Positions 1 to 8,666 are shown, counted from the stretch's first letter. The stretch: DNA of 64,000 nt from DAOVRD01 sp964521715 (GCA_964521715.1 CAZFSS010000004.1:62001-126000); one strand, 5' to 3'. The notes: generated by a model not told the origin, from the sequence alone. A program made the numbers and translations.

Positions 1-831
<831 letters not shown>

Positions 832-921
832 CCAGGCCGGCCGCGAGTGGGAAAAGGTTGCCGCCGGGGTGGGACGAATTCCGAAATCGGCCCAACCGAG
901 AAAAAAAACTTCCGGAAGCCC

Positions 922-951
922 TTGCATGGACGGGGGGGGAAGTGGTAGAAT
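922..951 (+). promoter_or_regulatory. Sigma-70-like promoter
   Basis: TTGCAT and TAGAAT are separated by 18 bases in the gap after the sigma-54 activator gene. No convincing ORF begins close downstream. The next intrinsic-terminator-like hairpin is about 280 bases further on, so this promoter may drive a non-coding transcript. Identified by eye only. Confidence 0.45.
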
Positions 952-1053
952 CAGCGACGGTAAATGGGAGATCACCGGGGGAAGGGGTAGCCGAAACCTG
1001 ACCCCGGTTGCGAAGAATACGGACGAGGGACGAGAGAAGGTCTTACAAAGGGG

Positions 1054-1120
1054 AGGGACAGCGCGGCGTTTTCTGAGAACGGCATATTTCTTGCTGTCTT
1101 TTATGCAGCTGCCTGTCCCT
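1054..1120. repeat. REP-like imperfect hairpin element
   Basis: AGGGACAG at 1054-1061 is the reverse complement of CTGTCCCT at 1113-1120. The inner part can form further stems, such as the CGTTTT/GAGAACG hairpin. GGGACAG...CTGTCCC ends are typical of repetitive extragenic palindromes mobilised by Y1 (RAYT) transposases in many GC-rich bacteria. No such transposase gene lies in this window. Confidence 0.4.
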
Positions 1121-1202
1121 AAAATCACGACGCTCCCACCAACAAATGAAAGCGTCGTGAGCTGTCGGGCGAGCGCCCCCCTCCCCGGCAGCAGCCCCTC
1201 TT

Positions 1203-1238
1203 GCGGGTGGGTTCACCCCAGCCCACCCGCATTATTTT
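1203..1238 (+). terminator. Rho-independent terminator
   Basis: GCGGGTGGG at 1203-1211 pairs perfectly with CCCACCCGC at 1222-1230 across a 10-base loop, followed by ATTATTTT. It lies upstream of the metK promoter, so it ends whatever transcript enters from the left rather than attenuating metK. Confidence 0.65.
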
Positions 1239-1277
1239 GTACGGGCCTCGCGCCTGGTTGAGCCGCAGGCCGGCAAG

Positions 1278-1306
1278 TTGCGCACCCACATTGTTTCTGC
1301 TATATT
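1278..1306 (+). promoter_or_regulatory. metK promoter
   Basis: TTGCGC at 1278-1283 and TATATT at 1301-1306 are 17 bases apart. The predicted transcript starts near 1313, giving a leader of about 47 bases. That excludes the longer reading frame beginning at 1201 as the true start of metK. Confidence 0.65.
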
Positions 1307-1359
1307 CGGTCCGTTCCGCCTCGCCGTTCCACGACATTGGCGCTGCAGAGAAACCACGA

Positions 1360-2529
1360 ATGAGCGGCTACCAACACCTCTTCACTGCGGAATCCGTCTC
1401 GGTGGGGCATCCGGACAAAGTCGCCGACCAGATCAGCGACGCCATCCTGGACGCGTTGATCGAGCGGGATCCGAGAAGCCGGGTCGCCTGCGAGACACTC
1501 GTGACTACGGGCATGGTTTTCATCACCGGCGAGATCACCACCAGAACGGCCGTCAACTACGCGGAGATAGCGCGCCAGACCATCCGCCGGATCGGCTACA
1601 CTGACCCGGCCTACGGGTTCAGCGCGGACAGCTGCGCCGTCCTCACAGCCATCGGCGAGCAGTCCCCCGACATCGCGGCGGGGGTAGACGAGAACGCCGA
1701 AACCGGCAAGGAACAGGGAGCCGGCGACCAGGGGCTGATGGTGGGCTTCGCCTGCACGGAGACCCCCGAGCTGATGCCCCTGCCCGTGATGCTGGCCCAC
1801 AAGATCATGCAGCGCGCCAGAGACGTAAGGGAGCAGAAGGTGCTCCCGTTCCTCCGGCCGGACGGCAAAACGCAAGTGACCGTGCGCTACGACGGCCAGA
1901 GACCCGTGGGCGTGGACACCGTCGTGCTGAGCCTCCAGCACGACCCGGACGTCACCCGGCAGCAACTCAGGGAAGCCTTCATCGAGGAGATCATCAAGCC
2001 CTGCCTGCCGGAGGAGTTCGCGGGGAACCAGATCACCTACCACACCAACCCGACCGGGCGGTTCGTCGTCGGCGGGCCGCACGGGGACAGCGGGCTGACG
2101 GGACGCAAGATCATCGTGGACACCTACGGCGGCCGGGCCCGCCACGGGGGCGGATGCTTCAGCGGCAAGGATCCCAGCAAGGTCGACCGCAGCGCCTCGT
2201 ACGCCGCCCGATACATAGCCAAGAACACCGTGGCCGCCGGGCTGGCCGACATCTGCGAGGTGCACATCGCTTACGCCATCGGAGTCGCCGAACCGGTCTC
2301 CGTCTACGTCACCACGGAGGGCACGGGCCGCATCCCTGAATCCCGTATGGCCGAGCTCATTCGCGAGTGCTTCGACCTGAAGCCGAGCGCCATCATCAGG
2401 ACGCTGGACCTGCTTCGCCCCATCTACGAGAAGACGGCGGCGTTCGGGCACTTCGGCAGGCTCGAGCCCGAGTTCACGTGGGAGAGGACGGACAGGGCCG
2501 ACCTGCTGCGGGAGAGGGCCGGGGTCTAA
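1360..2529 (+). CDS. metK: S-adenosylmethionine synthetase
   Basis: A 389-residue cytosolic enzyme that makes S-adenosylmethionine from ATP and methionine. The N-terminus reads MSGYQHLFTAESVSVGHPDK, the family signature with the substrate-binding GHPDK at residues 16-20. The centre has GAGDQG, and the C-terminal half has the GGPHGDSGLTGRK and GGGCFSGKD phosphate/metal loops. The usual motif is GGGAFSGKD, so Cys replaces Ala here. Length is normal. The ATG at 1360 is chosen because it gives the conserved N-terminus and lies downstream of the promoter, whereas the open frame extends in-frame upstream to 1201. ahcY follows 82 bases later on the same strand, pairing SAM synthesis with removal of its methyl-transfer by-product. 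Confidence 0.98.
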   Translation: MSGYQHLFTAESVSVGHPDKVADQISDAILDALIERDPRSRVACETLVTTGMVFITGEITTRTAVNYAEIARQTIRRIGYTDPAYGFSADSCAVLTAIGEQSPDIAAGVDENAETGKEQGAGDQGLMVGFACTETPELMPLPVMLAHKIMQRARDVREQKVLPFLRPDGKTQVTVRYDGQRPVGVDTVVLSLQHDPDVTRQQLREAFIEEIIKPCLPEEFAGNQITYHTNPTGRFVVGGPHGDSGLTGRKIIVDTYGGRARHGGGCFSGKDPSKVDRSASYAARYIAKNTVAAGLADICEVHIAYAIGVAEPVSVYVTTEGTGRIPESRMAELIRECFDLKPSAIIRTLDLLRPIYEKTAAFGHFGRLEPEFTWERTDRADLLRERAGV

Positions 2530-2611
2530 GGGCCCGCAGCGTCCGGCCGCCGCTGTCCGGCGCATCGCAACAACGCCCCGTCGGGGTGGACCTCTACGCG
2601 CGGAGGATCAG

Positions 2612-3871
2612 ATGGACTACGACATAAACGACGCGTCGCTTGCCGACCTCGGCCAGCGGAGAATCGCCTGGGCGGACGGCGCCATGCCCGTCCTGGCGGA
2701 AGTGCGCAGGCGCTTCGAGCAGGAGAAGCCGCTGGAGGGCGTGAGAATATCCGCCTGCCTGCACGTCACGGCCGAGACCGCTAACCTGGCCAGGACGCTG
2801 AAGGCCGGCGGCGCAGAGCTCGCCCTCTGCGCCTCCAATCCCCTGAGCACCCAGGATGACGTGGCCGCCGCACTGGTGCAGCAGTATGAGACGGCGGTCT
2901 TCGCCCGCCGGGGCGAGAACAACCAGACCTATTACGACCACATCAGGCAGGCCCTGGTCCGGCAACCCAACCTGACCATGGACGACGGGGCGGACCTGGT
3001 GACAACGATCCTGACGAAGCGCACTGACCTGGCCCCCAACATCGTGGCCAGCATGGAGGAGACGACGACCGGCGTCAACAGGCTGCGGGCCATGGAGAAG
3101 GACGGCGTGCTTTTGTTCCCCGTGTTCGCCGTCAACGACGCCATGACCAAGCATCTATTCGACAACCGGTACGGCACCGGCCAGAGCACCGTGGACGGGA
3201 TCCTGAGGGCGACGGGCGCGCTGCTGGCGGGGATGAAGGTCGTGGTGGCAGGCTACGGCATGTGCGGCCGCGGGGTCGCCCTGCGCATGAAGGGCATGGG
3301 AGCGCACGTCATCGTGACCGAAACCAATCCCCTCCGGGCGCTCGAAGCGGCCATGGACGGGTTCAACGTAATGCCTATGGACCAGGCCGCCGAGCAGGGA
3401 GGGCTCTTCATCACCGTGACAGGGAACATGGAGGTGCTGCGCAAGGAGCACTTCCTGAAGATGAAGGACGGCGCGATGCTGGCCAACTCCGGCCACTTCA
3501 ACGTGGAAGTCAACATCGACGACCTGGCCGAACTGGCCGAGGAGATCGTGCGGGACGTGCGGCCGAACGTGGACGAGTTCCAGTTGGAGAACGGCAAGCG
3601 CCTCTACCTGCTGGGAGAGGGGCGCCTGATCAACCTGGCCGCCGCCGAGGGCCATCCGGCCTGCGTGATGGACATGAGCTTCTCTCTGCAGGCCCTGACG
3701 GCCGAGTTCGCCGTGAAAAACGGCAGCACGCTCGAGGCAAAGGTGTACTCCGTGCCCGAGCAGATCGACCGGTGGGTGGCCCGGCTCAAGCTCCAGACGA
3801 TGGGCATCGAGATCGACACGCTGACCGAGAGCCAGCACAAGTACATGACCGGCTGGCAGAAAGGCACCTAG
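2612..3871 (+). CDS. ahcY: Adenosylhomocysteinase (S-adenosylhomocysteine hydrolase)
   Basis: A 419-residue NAD-dependent hydrolase that splits S-adenosylhomocysteine to adenosine and homocysteine, relieving product inhibition of methyltransferases. Evidence includes the N-terminal substrate region LHVTAETANLARTLKAGGAE, the ASNPLSTQDDVAAAL segment, the EETTTGVNRL substrate loop, the Rossmann motif GYGMCGRGVA near residues 214-223, and the NSGHFNVE segment. The length of about 420 matches the shorter archaeal/Thermotoga-type form that lacks the roughly 40-residue insertion of many proteobacterial and eukaryotic enzymes. It is probably cotranscribed with metK. No separate promoter or riboswitch was recognised in the 82-base gap. 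The ATG at 2612 follows a GGAGG-like ribosome-binding site (gcggaggatcag). Confidence 0.97.
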   Translation: MDYDINDASLADLGQRRIAWADGAMPVLAEVRRRFEQEKPLEGVRISACLHVTAETANLARTLKAGGAELALCASNPLSTQDDVAAALVQQYETAVFARRGENNQTYYDHIRQALVRQPNLTMDDGADLVTTILTKRTDLAPNIVASMEETTTGVNRLRAMEKDGVLLFPVFAVNDAMTKHLFDNRYGTGQSTVDGILRATGALLAGMKVVVAGYGMCGRGVALRMKGMGAHVIVTETNPLRALEAAMDGFNVMPMDQAAEQGGLFITVTGNMEVLRKEHFLKMKDGAMLANSGHFNVEVNIDDLAELAEEIVRDVRPNVDEFQLENGKRLYLLGEGRLINLAAAEGHPACVMDMSFSLQALTAEFAVKNGSTLEAKVYSVPEQIDRWVARLKLQTMGIEIDTLTESQHKYMTGWQKGT

Positions 3872-3916
3872 CCCCGCCGGCGGCCGGGAACGAGGGGGCG
3901 CTCGGTCCGGCTGCTG

Positions 3917-5215
3917 TCACACGGCCACGGACGTGCGCCGCCGTTCCTTGACGGCGGCGATCAGGGCGCGCCGCACTTGTTTGTACGCCACCTCCAGTTC
4001 CAGCGTCTCGCCGGCCCTGCGCCATTGGCGAAGCACGCGGTTCGCCCGCTGGGCAAGTTCCAGGGCAACGAGGCGGGTCTGCTCGTCCGCCAGATACGTC
4101 CTCTCCGGGCGCCGGACGTCCTGGTGCGCCGCCAGTTCCTCGGCACAGCGGAAGACGGACAGGGGCGCGTACTTGAGCTGCCCGCCGCCGTGGAAGTAAC
4201 GCCGGACGGAACCGGCCTTCACGCCCGTTCTCTCCGAGATCGCGCGGTACATGGACTCCTTGCTGTCGAACCGCTGCTCCAGCCGCGGCAGCAGCTCCTG
4301 AACCGATTCGACAGGCACGCCCCGGTAGTCGCCGTCGATGCCCGGCTCCCTGCCCTCCTCTACGTCCCTGAGCCATCTTTCCAGGCAGTACTTGATCTCC
4401 GCCTGGATGTGTCTGGCCTTCTGCCGGCCGCTCAACGCCTTGTGGACGCAGTCGTACTTCAGGCTCGTGACGTCTGCAATGGCCTTGTGCATGGCCGTGT
4501 GGCTTCGGAATCGAAGCCTCCGGCGGACGTCCTCCAGCCACTCGTCAATGTCCCGATCGCCCACCATCTGCGCGATGGGGATCAGGCCGCCGTAGAATTC
4601 ATCGCCCAGCCCGCGAAGGATCCACATGAGGCAATGGGGCACCCGCGCCGTCTGGCCGTCGGACTCGAACAGCCCACGGACCTGGTCCTCCGTCATCGGG
4701 AACCCGCGCTTCTCCAGCTCCTCGCGAAGATGGGGCACCAGCTTGACAAGCGCCAGAGGCCGGCCCTCCTCCAGGCCGGCCACGAGGCGACTGAACGCGG
4801 CGATGCCCACGTAGCGGGCCTCAAACAGCCGCCCGTGGCCATTGAGGAGGACGAAGTCCGCAACGGCCTCTTTCTGTGGATCCGACAGTGCCGCCAGCAG
4901 CTCGGCCAGTTTCTGCGGTCGCTCCGGAGCAGCATCCAGGCCGGCCAGGCCCGCCGCTGCCGACGATATCTCCGCGAGCAGCCCGTCGCGCAGCTCGCGC
5001 ATCCTGCCCGCTACGTCCGGCGGTATGCCGGCACCAGCGCGACGGCCGGCACAGACGTCGGCAACCGCCTTTCTGACGCCGTCGCCCTCCGCAATGTCCC
5101 CCACAAGGTGCTCCGAAAGAATGTCCGGATCGATCCTGTGACCGACCGTACCGAGCACCTCAGCGCAGACACGGTAACTCTCAGCTATCTCACACGCAGC
5201 CGCTGTATCCTCCAT
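3917..5215 (-). CDS. Unrecognised protein with two HTH-like repeat units
   Basis: A 432-residue soluble protein that I do not recognise. The N-terminal half is helical, with a stretch around residues 120-230 (DFVLLNGHGRLFEARYVGIA, then MTEDQVRGLFESDGQ). The C-terminal half has two similar units. The first includes FRSHTAMHKAIADVTSLKYD followed by CVHKAL. The second includes FDSKESMYRAISERTGVKAG followed by SVRRYFHG. Each resembles a helix-turn-helix in which a residue pair initiates an ISERTGVKAGSV-type turn. A DNA-binding or regulatory role is inferred from this only. There is no signal peptide or membrane segment. The gene is convergent with ahcY (45 bases between stops). The overlapping plus-strand frame has a composition typical of an antisense shadow, so the minus strand is chosen. 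Confidence 0.7.
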   Translation of the reverse strand: MEDTAAACEIAESYRVCAEVLGTVGHRIDPDILSEHLVGDIAEGDGVRKAVADVCAGRRAGAGIPPDVAGRMRELRDGLLAEISSAAAGLAGLDAAPERPQKLAELLAALSDPQKEAVADFVLLNGHGRLFEARYVGIAAFSRLVAGLEEGRPLALVKLVPHLREELEKRGFPMTEDQVRGLFESDGQTARVPHCLMWILRGLGDEFYGGLIPIAQMVGDRDIDEWLEDVRRRLRFRSHTAMHKAIADVTSLKYDCVHKALSGRQKARHIQAEIKYCLERWLRDVEEGREPGIDGDYRGVPVESVQELLPRLEQRFDSKESMYRAISERTGVKAGSVRRYFHGGGQLKYAPLSVFRCAEELAAHQDVRRPERTYLADEQTRLVALELAQRANRVLRQWRRAGETLELEVAYKQVRRALIAAVKERRRTSVAV

Positions 5216-5314
5216 ACAATCGTCCCCGAACTCAACCGATCACAGATGAATGATGACAGAAAAAGACACGACCGGCCTATCCGCAACAGAAATGCCAGAG
5301 GCGCGTGAGAGAGG

Positions 5315-5361
5315 GCCGGCGCCCGGGCGAAAGCGCCGGCGGGAGACCGGGAGGCGCCGGC
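5315..5361. repeat. GC-rich alternative hairpin in a 379-base gap
   Basis: GCCGGCGC at 5315-5322 can pair with GCGCCGGC at either 5333-5340 or 5354-5361, giving two mutually exclusive stems. The rest of the gap from 5216 to 5594 lies between the hypothetical gene and the stop of cvpA, and I see no gene or known RNA in it. Confidence 0.35.
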
Positions 5362-5594
5362 TTTCGTGACCGGTCGGCCAGGAGGGAGGGGGCATCGCAA
5401 GCCGTTATGGGCAAAGCACCTGCATTGTGCTCATGCGGGATCGGTGCGAGCCGTGTGGGCCTGGCGGGGTCGCGGACGGCCCTGCGGAAAACGAGCGGGG
5501 TGCAGTCCCCAGCAGATTGCAGGCCGGTCTTAGTCTGATACGGTTTGCGCCGCCCCCTTGCGCGAAGCGGCCCGCCCCGCCGGACGACGGGGCG

Positions 5595-6146
5595 CTAGTC
5601 GAGGCTCGGGGCCTCCTTGAGTTGCTGCCCCATGGCTCCCGGGAGGAATTGCCCGATCATGGTCACGGACTTGGCCATCCACCGGGCCCCGTTCGACCTG
5701 GCCACGTGCGAGCGCACGAAACTGCCCTGGCGGGCGTAGCCGAGGACCAGGAAGGCCGCGATCGCCAGCAACACTGCCCCCTTGATCAACCCAAGCACCG
5801 CGCCGAGCACGCGGTCCGGCGTCTCCGGCCTCAGCATGTTGATGAGCTTGCGGAACAGGAAGGCCAGCAGGTAACAGGCCAGCAACATCACGAAAAGGAC
5901 GATCAGTGCGCCCGTCCCCCACCAGACCTGATGGCCGAGCTGCTGGCTGAGGAAATCGTCAACGACAAGATAGTAGAGCGAGCTCACCCACACGCTGACA
6001 ATGAGGCTGACCATGCGGATGGCCTGCCAGACGAATCCCGTCCAGTAGCCGATGGCCGCGCTGGCCAGCAGCAGCAGGATGATGCCCACATCCACCGGGG
6101 GCAGCAGGCCCCAGAGCTTCCAACCTTCCTCTGCGGCGATGACCAT
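5595..6146 (-). CDS. CvpA family inner-membrane protein
   Basis: A 183-residue membrane protein with about four hydrophobic segments: residues 15-35, 40-60, 78-98 and 113-135. The order, the acidic or small-residue starts such as PVDVGIILLLLASAAIGYWT, and the FRKLINML...RVLGAVLGLIKGAVLL segment are typical of the CvpA (colicin V production) family. Members are linked to envelope stress tolerance in other bacteria, but their biochemical role is not settled. The start at 6146 places the first membrane helix soon after the N-terminus and follows a candidate promoter at 6197-6226. The gene is divergent from pncB. I infer only an inner-membrane envelope function. Confidence 0.85.
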   Translation of the reverse strand: MVIAAEEGWKLWGLLPPVDVGIILLLLASAAIGYWTGFVWQAIRMVSLIVSVWVSSLYYLVVDDFLSQQLGHQVWWGTGALIVLFVMLLACYLLAFLFRKLINMLRPETPDRVLGAVLGLIKGAVLLAIAAFLVLGYARQGSFVRSHVARSNGARWMAKSVTMIGQFLPGAMGQQLKEAPSLD

Positions 6147-6196
6147 GTTGACCGCCCTCTGGCTGCCTACGCGGAACGGTCCGTCCCACCCAAGTC

Positions 6197-6226
6197 AATG
6201 TACCGCGGCGCCGACCCCGGAATCAA
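6197..6226 (-). promoter_or_regulatory. Candidate cvpA promoter
   Basis: On the minus strand TTGATT (6221-6226) and TACATT (6197-6202) are 18 bases apart, about 50 bases before the CvpA start. It stands back to back with the pncB promoter. Confidence 0.4.
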
Positions 6227-6257
6227 TACCGGTATGCACCCGCCGGGCCGGTTCAGA

Positions 6258-6285
6258 TTGAAAGGTCGCACGCGTGCGGTATACT
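6258..6285 (+). promoter_or_regulatory. pncB promoter
   Basis: TTGAAA at 6258-6263 and TATACT at 6280-6285 are 16 bases apart. The predicted transcript start near 6292 lies downstream of the longest-frame start at 6274, so translation most likely begins at the ATG at 6334. Confidence 0.6.
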
Positions 6286-6333
6286 GATGAACTGCGGGGC
6301 GTGGGCTTCTTCAGGCGTCGGTCCGAGGGGACC

Positions 6334-7710
6334 ATGGATCTGGCCGAGCAGGGACGCGCGCTTTGCACCGACCTGTACGAGCTGACCATGGCGGCCGCCT
6401 ACTTCGAGCTGGGGATGACGGATCGGGCCGCTTTCGAGCTGTTCGTGCGCGATTTGCCGGAGAGCCGCTCCTACCTGCTCTGCGCCGGCCTGGCGCAGGT
6501 CGTCTCCTACCTGGAGAACCTGCGCTTCTGCGGCCGGCAGATCGACTACCTGCGCCAGTTGCCGGTCTTCAGCCGCATCGGCTCGGAGTTCTTTGATTTC
6601 CTGGGCGGTCTGTCCTTCACGGGGCGGCTGGAAGCCGTGGCGGAGGGCACTCCGGTGTTCGCCGGGGAACCCCTCCTGCGCGTGGAAGCCCCCATCATAC
6701 AGGCCCAGGTCGTCGAAACCTTCCTGCTGAGCATGGTCAACTACCAGACGCTCGTGGCCACGAAGGCGGCGCGGGTCGTCCAGGCCGCCCGAATGGACGG
6801 CAGGGATCGGGCCGTGGTCGACTTCGGCACTCGCCGGGCGCACGGTCCGGACGCAGGCACGCTCGCCGCGCGGGCCTCGTACATCGGCGGCTGCGCGGCC
6901 ACGTCCAACGTCGAGGCCGGATTCCGCGCGGGGATACCCATCTCCGGCACCGAGGCGCATAGCTTCATCATGGCCTTCGACAGCGAGGAGGACGCGTTCA
7001 AGGGCTACTACGACTGCTTCGGCGATCAGGCCGTCCTGCTGATAGACACCTATGACGTCGTCGAGGGCGCCAGGAAGGCGATCCGGCTCGCGCCCGGGAT
7101 GCGGGCGGTCCGGATCGACAGCGGCGACATCGCCGAACTCAGCCGGAGAGTGCGCGCGCTGCTGGACGAGGCGGGCCTCCAGGACGTGCAGATACTGGCC
7201 AGCGGAGACCTGGACGAGCACCGCATCGAGGAACTCCTGCGCAGCGGCGCCGAGCTGGACGGATTCGGGGTCGGCAGCAGGCTGGTCACCAGCTCCGACG
7301 CACCGTACCTGGGCGGCGTCTACAAGCTGGTGGCCATCGAGAAGGACGGCCGGTGGGAGCCGCGGCTGAAGCTGAGCGAGGATAAGAGGACCTACCCCGG
7401 CCCGAAGCAGGTCCACCGCTACAGCGACGCCGACGGCGGCGAGCTGACGCACGACGTGATTGCCGCGGCCGAGGAGGAGTGCCCTGAGGGCGCCGAGGCG
7501 TTGCTCGGGACGGTGATGCGCGACGGCCGGACGGTCGCCGGGATGCCGGGCCTTCAGGCCATCCAGCAGTACTGCGCCGGGGAGCTTGCCCGACTGCCGG
7601 AGAAGCATCGCCGGCTGCACAATCCCGAGCCGTACCCCGTGGAAGTGAGCGAGGCGCTGAGCAGCAAGTTCGCCGCCGTCGCCCGGCAAGTGGGAGGGAA
7701 GAAGGCATGA
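6334..7710 (+). CDS. pncB: Nicotinate phosphoribosyltransferase
   Basis: A 458-residue cytosolic enzyme that joins nicotinate to PRPP to give nicotinate mononucleotide, the committed step of the Preiss-Handler NAD salvage route. The N-terminus ALCTDLYELTMAAAYFELGM is the family hallmark (TDLYELTM). Also visible are DFGTRRAHGPDAG, ISGTEAHSFIMAF, VRIDSGDIAEL and ILASGDLDEH, which line the PRPP and nicotinate pocket. A C-terminal FGVGSRLVTS segment completes the fold. The ATG at 6334 is preferred because the promoter -10 lies at 6280-6285. The stop overlaps the next start by four bases (ATGA), so pncB is translationally coupled to a nicotinamidase-like gene. Together they would convert nicotinamide to nicotinate mononucleotide. 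Confidence 0.95.
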   Translation: MDLAEQGRALCTDLYELTMAAAYFELGMTDRAAFELFVRDLPESRSYLLCAGLAQVVSYLENLRFCGRQIDYLRQLPVFSRIGSEFFDFLGGLSFTGRLEAVAEGTPVFAGEPLLRVEAPIIQAQVVETFLLSMVNYQTLVATKAARVVQAARMDGRDRAVVDFGTRRAHGPDAGTLAARASYIGGCAATSNVEAGFRAGIPISGTEAHSFIMAFDSEEDAFKGYYDCFGDQAVLLIDTYDVVEGARKAIRLAPGMRAVRIDSGDIAELSRRVRALLDEAGLQDVQILASGDLDEHRIEELLRSGAELDGFGVGSRLVTSSDAPYLGGVYKLVAIEKDGRWEPRLKLSEDKRTYPGPKQVHRYSDADGGELTHDVIAAAEEECPEGAEALLGTVMRDGRTVAGMPGLQAIQQYCAGELARLPEKHRRLHNPEPYPVEVSEALSSKFAAVARQVGGKKA

Positions 7711-8333
7711 ACAGGCGGATCCTGTTCTGGGACGTGGACACCCAACATGATTTCATGGACCCGGGCGGCAGGCTGCCGGTGCCGGATGCCCAGTCCATCG
7801 TGCCGAACCTGGAAAGGCTCACCGACTTCGCCGAAGCGCGCCGGGTGCCCATCATCGCCAGCGCCGACGCGCATGCGCCCGATGATCCCGAGTTCGAGCA
7901 GTTCGGGCCCCACTGCGTCATCGGCACGCCCGGACAGAAGAAGATCCACACCACCCAGGTCCGGGGCGCAGAGGTGGTCGTCCCCGAGTACCTGGACGAG
8001 CAGATAACGAGGCTCTCCGTCGGCAGGACGCCCCAGCTCATCATCGAGAAGCAGGAGCTGGACGTCTTCTCGGTCCCCGCAGCCGGGCACATCCTGTCCC
8101 GGCGCGAGCCGCACCGCGTCTTCGTCTACGGCGTGACCACCGAATACTGCGTCATGCGCGCCGTGATGGGCATGCTCAACCGCGGCATCGCCGTGACGGT
8201 CTGCACCGACGCCGTCAAGGCCATCGACGAGACGAAGGGCGAACACGCGCTGACTGACATGCACGAGGCCGGCGCCGATCTGGCAAAGACGGCACAGGTC
8301 CTGGAGCGCATGTCCGCGATGCTGCGCGCCTGA
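7707..8333 (+). CDS. Isochorismatase-family cysteine hydrolase, probable nicotinamidase
   Basis: A 208-residue cytosolic hydrolase of the isochorismatase/nicotinamidase fold. The N-terminal FWDVDTQHDFMDPGG supplies the catalytic Asp (D11). ASADAHAPDD has the metal-site-like Asp and His, and GVTTEYCVMRAV carries the nucleophilic Cys at residue 148. Nicotinamidases (PncA) deamidate nicotinamide to nicotinate. The four-base overlap with pncB, the enzyme that uses nicotinate, is strong context for that activity. The family also contains other amidases and isochorismatases, so substrate is inferred from context. Length is normal. No promoter of its own was seen. Confidence 0.85.
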   Translation: MNRRILFWDVDTQHDFMDPGGRLPVPDAQSIVPNLERLTDFAEARRVPIIASADAHAPDDPEFEQFGPHCVIGTPGQKKIHTTQVRGAEVVVPEYLDEQITRLSVGRTPQLIIEKQELDVFSVPAAGHILSRREPHRVFVYGVTTEYCVMRAVMGMLNRGIAVTVCTDAVKAIDETKGEHALTDMHEAGADLAKTAQVLERMSAMLRA

Positions 8334-8417
8334 GGGGCCTGAACGGGAACGTCCCACCGCGAGCTGCACATCGGCGACCGCACGGACTCGCCCTTCCTGT
8401 GACGCAGCCCGTCGCCC

Positions 8418-8666
8418 TCACCAGCCTGCCAGGAGCCGATGGACCACGGACAAAAGGAGGATCACCACAAACGGAGAGAAGTCCAGCGGGCCGGCGGCGG
8501 GGAGCATCCGCCGCACCGGGCGGAGAACGGGCTCTGTGATGGCGAAGACGAAGCGGTGGAACTCGTTCTCCCTGTGGGGCGCCGGGAGCCATGAGAAGAC
8601 GACGCGGACCACGACCACGATGGTGTAGACCCTGACGACTGCGGCGATCAGCTCTACGGGATCCAT
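8418..8666 (-). CDS. YggT family membrane protein
   Basis: An 82-residue inner-membrane protein with two hydrophobic segments, one near residues 6-26 and one near 60-80. They are separated by HRFVFAITEPVLRPVRRMLP, the conserved YggT core. YggT proteins in other bacteria are associated with osmotic tolerance, cell division or chloroplast-type envelope biogenesis, but no biochemical activity is assigned. The frame is open to 8711, but a TATAAT -10 element sits at 8710-8715, so the ATG at 8666, which gives the normal family length, is chosen. Confidence 0.88.
   Translation of the reverse strand: MDPVELIAAVVRVYTIVVVVRVVFSWLPAPHRENEFHRFVFAITEPVLRPVRRMLPAAGPLDFSPFVVILLLSVVHRLLAGW

Larger units (their letters stand above)
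958..1240 (+). ncRNA. Candidate small RNA between a promoter and a terminator
   Basis: This gene-free stretch begins about 7 bases after a TTGCAT-18-TAGAAT promoter and ends at a GC hairpin followed by a T-rich run. It contains several possible stems. ACCGGGG pairs with CCCCGGT near 976-1014. A long REP-like hairpin lies at 1054-1120. A perfect 10-bp stem joins 1125-1134 to 1151-1160. It matches no RNA family I can recognise: 6S, SRP, RNase P, tmRNA and SAM or SAH riboswitches were considered. metK has its own promoter downstream of the terminator, so this is unlikely to be the metK leader. The ends are inferred. Confidence 0.35.

Noticed and set aside
900..1359. SAM or SAH riboswitch upstream of metK
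   Set aside because: No match to the conserved cores I know, and the metK promoter is downstream of the structured region.
1300..2565. A 421-codon minus-strand frame over metK
   Set aside because: Repetitive Asp/Gly/Leu/Val composition without motifs. metK on the plus strand is unambiguous.
3977..5308. A 443-codon plus-strand frame opposite the unknown HTH-like protein
   Set aside because: No recognisable motif and an Arg/Leu/Gln-biased composition. The minus-strand frame has the repeat structure and a plausible protein pattern.
5216..5594. Structured RNA such as a cobalamin riboswitch or RNase P RNA
   Set aside because: The conserved core sequences of those RNAs were not found. Only GC-rich stems were seen.
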